Assembly (NCBI GenBank): GCA_018969935.1
Contig: JAGWXJ010000036.1
Span: 1 to 14,990, forward strand
Source: Alphaproteobacteria bacterium
Lineage (GTDB): Bacteria > Pseudomonadota > Alphaproteobacteria > Micavibrionales > UBA1664
Direction of reading: 5' to 3'
Length of the DNA stretch: 14,990 nucleotides
Part shown: in pieces, positions 14,932-14,990 of the stretch
How the letters are laid out: each line of letters opens with the position of its first letter
Numbering within the stretch: the first letter of the stretch is position 1
The notes under the pieces: generated by a model
Seen by the model: the letters and a program-made list of their open reading frames with translations, nothing else
Database searches by the model: none
Told to the model about the DNA's origin: nothing
Program-made: the position numbers and the translations under genes

Positions 14932-14990
14932 ATGACAGACATAGCCAAACTCATCGATTTGCAACAGATAATGGGGATGATCCCCCATCG
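14932..14990 (+). CDS. fabZ: 3-hydroxyacyl-[acyl-carrier-protein] dehydratase FabZ (start only)
   Basis: Only 19 codons and two further bases are in the window. They read MTDIAKLIDLQQI followed by MGMIPH and the start of an Arg codon, matching the FabZ N-terminus with its IMxMIPHR motif just before the catalytic region. FabZ dehydrates 3-hydroxyacyl-ACP in fatty acid elongation and competes with LpxA/LpxD for acyl-ACP, which fits its usual place after lpxD. No clear Shine-Dalgarno sequence precedes ATG 14932. The rest of the gene is outside the window. Confidence 0.88.
   Translation, partial: MTDIAKLIDLQQIMGMIPH

Noticed and set aside
1..14990. CRISPR array, tRNA, insertion sequence or phage genes
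   Set aside because: No regularly spaced repeats, cloverleaf-like elements, transposase motifs or terminal repeats were seen; nearly all the sequence is explained by recognised genes.

Overview
This window is a conserved housekeeping region of a Gram-negative chromosome, most likely from an alphaproteobacterium. Three things point there: the gene order uppS-cdsA-dxr-rseP-bamA-skp-lpxD-fabZ (in gammaproteobacteria such as E. coli, dxr sits before uppS), the alphaproteobacterial look of UppS, RseP and EF-Ts, and a fairly GC-rich composition in the core genes. A more precise placement cannot be supported from the sequence alone.

Layout. Positions 1-1605 hold the 3' part of rpsB and complete tsf (translation), separated by a terminator-like hairpin. 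A strong intrinsic terminator follows tsf. Positions 1673-2038 hold a FolB-type dihydroneopterin aldolase gene. Positions 2035-5496 hold a His-Asp phosphorelay cassette: a large membrane hybrid histidine kinase on the minus strand, and, divergently on the plus strand across a 127-base AT-rich gap, a single-domain response regulator and a stand-alone Hpt protein that overlap by 4 bases. Positions 5585-14890 hold a tightly packed plus-strand run: pyrH, frr, uppS, cdsA, dxr, rseP, bamA, skp and lpxD. The first 59 bases of fabZ begin at 14932 and run off the window.

How the genes work together. pyrH and frr serve UMP phosphorylation and ribosome recycling. uppS and dxr supply isoprenoid and undecaprenyl carriers, cdsA makes CDP-diacylglycerol for phospholipids, and rseP is a membrane-embedded protease. 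bamA and skp assemble outer-membrane proteins, and lpxD and fabZ feed lipid A and fatty acid synthesis. The unit couples translation to envelope growth, as in many proteobacteria.

The non-standard part is folB plus the phosphorelay block, which separates tsf from pyrH; these are neighbours in many proteobacteria. The kinase has a CHASE-like extracytoplasmic sensor, a degenerate first receiver domain (Asn at the phosphoacceptor position) and an intact second receiver. It lacks its own Hpt domain, which the separate Hpt protein could supply. Hand-counted 60-base samples from the cassette are 43-45% G+C against about 67% in a sample of frr, so it may be a later acquisition. I saw no CRISPR array, tRNA gene, insertion sequence, phage gene or clearly unprecedented system.
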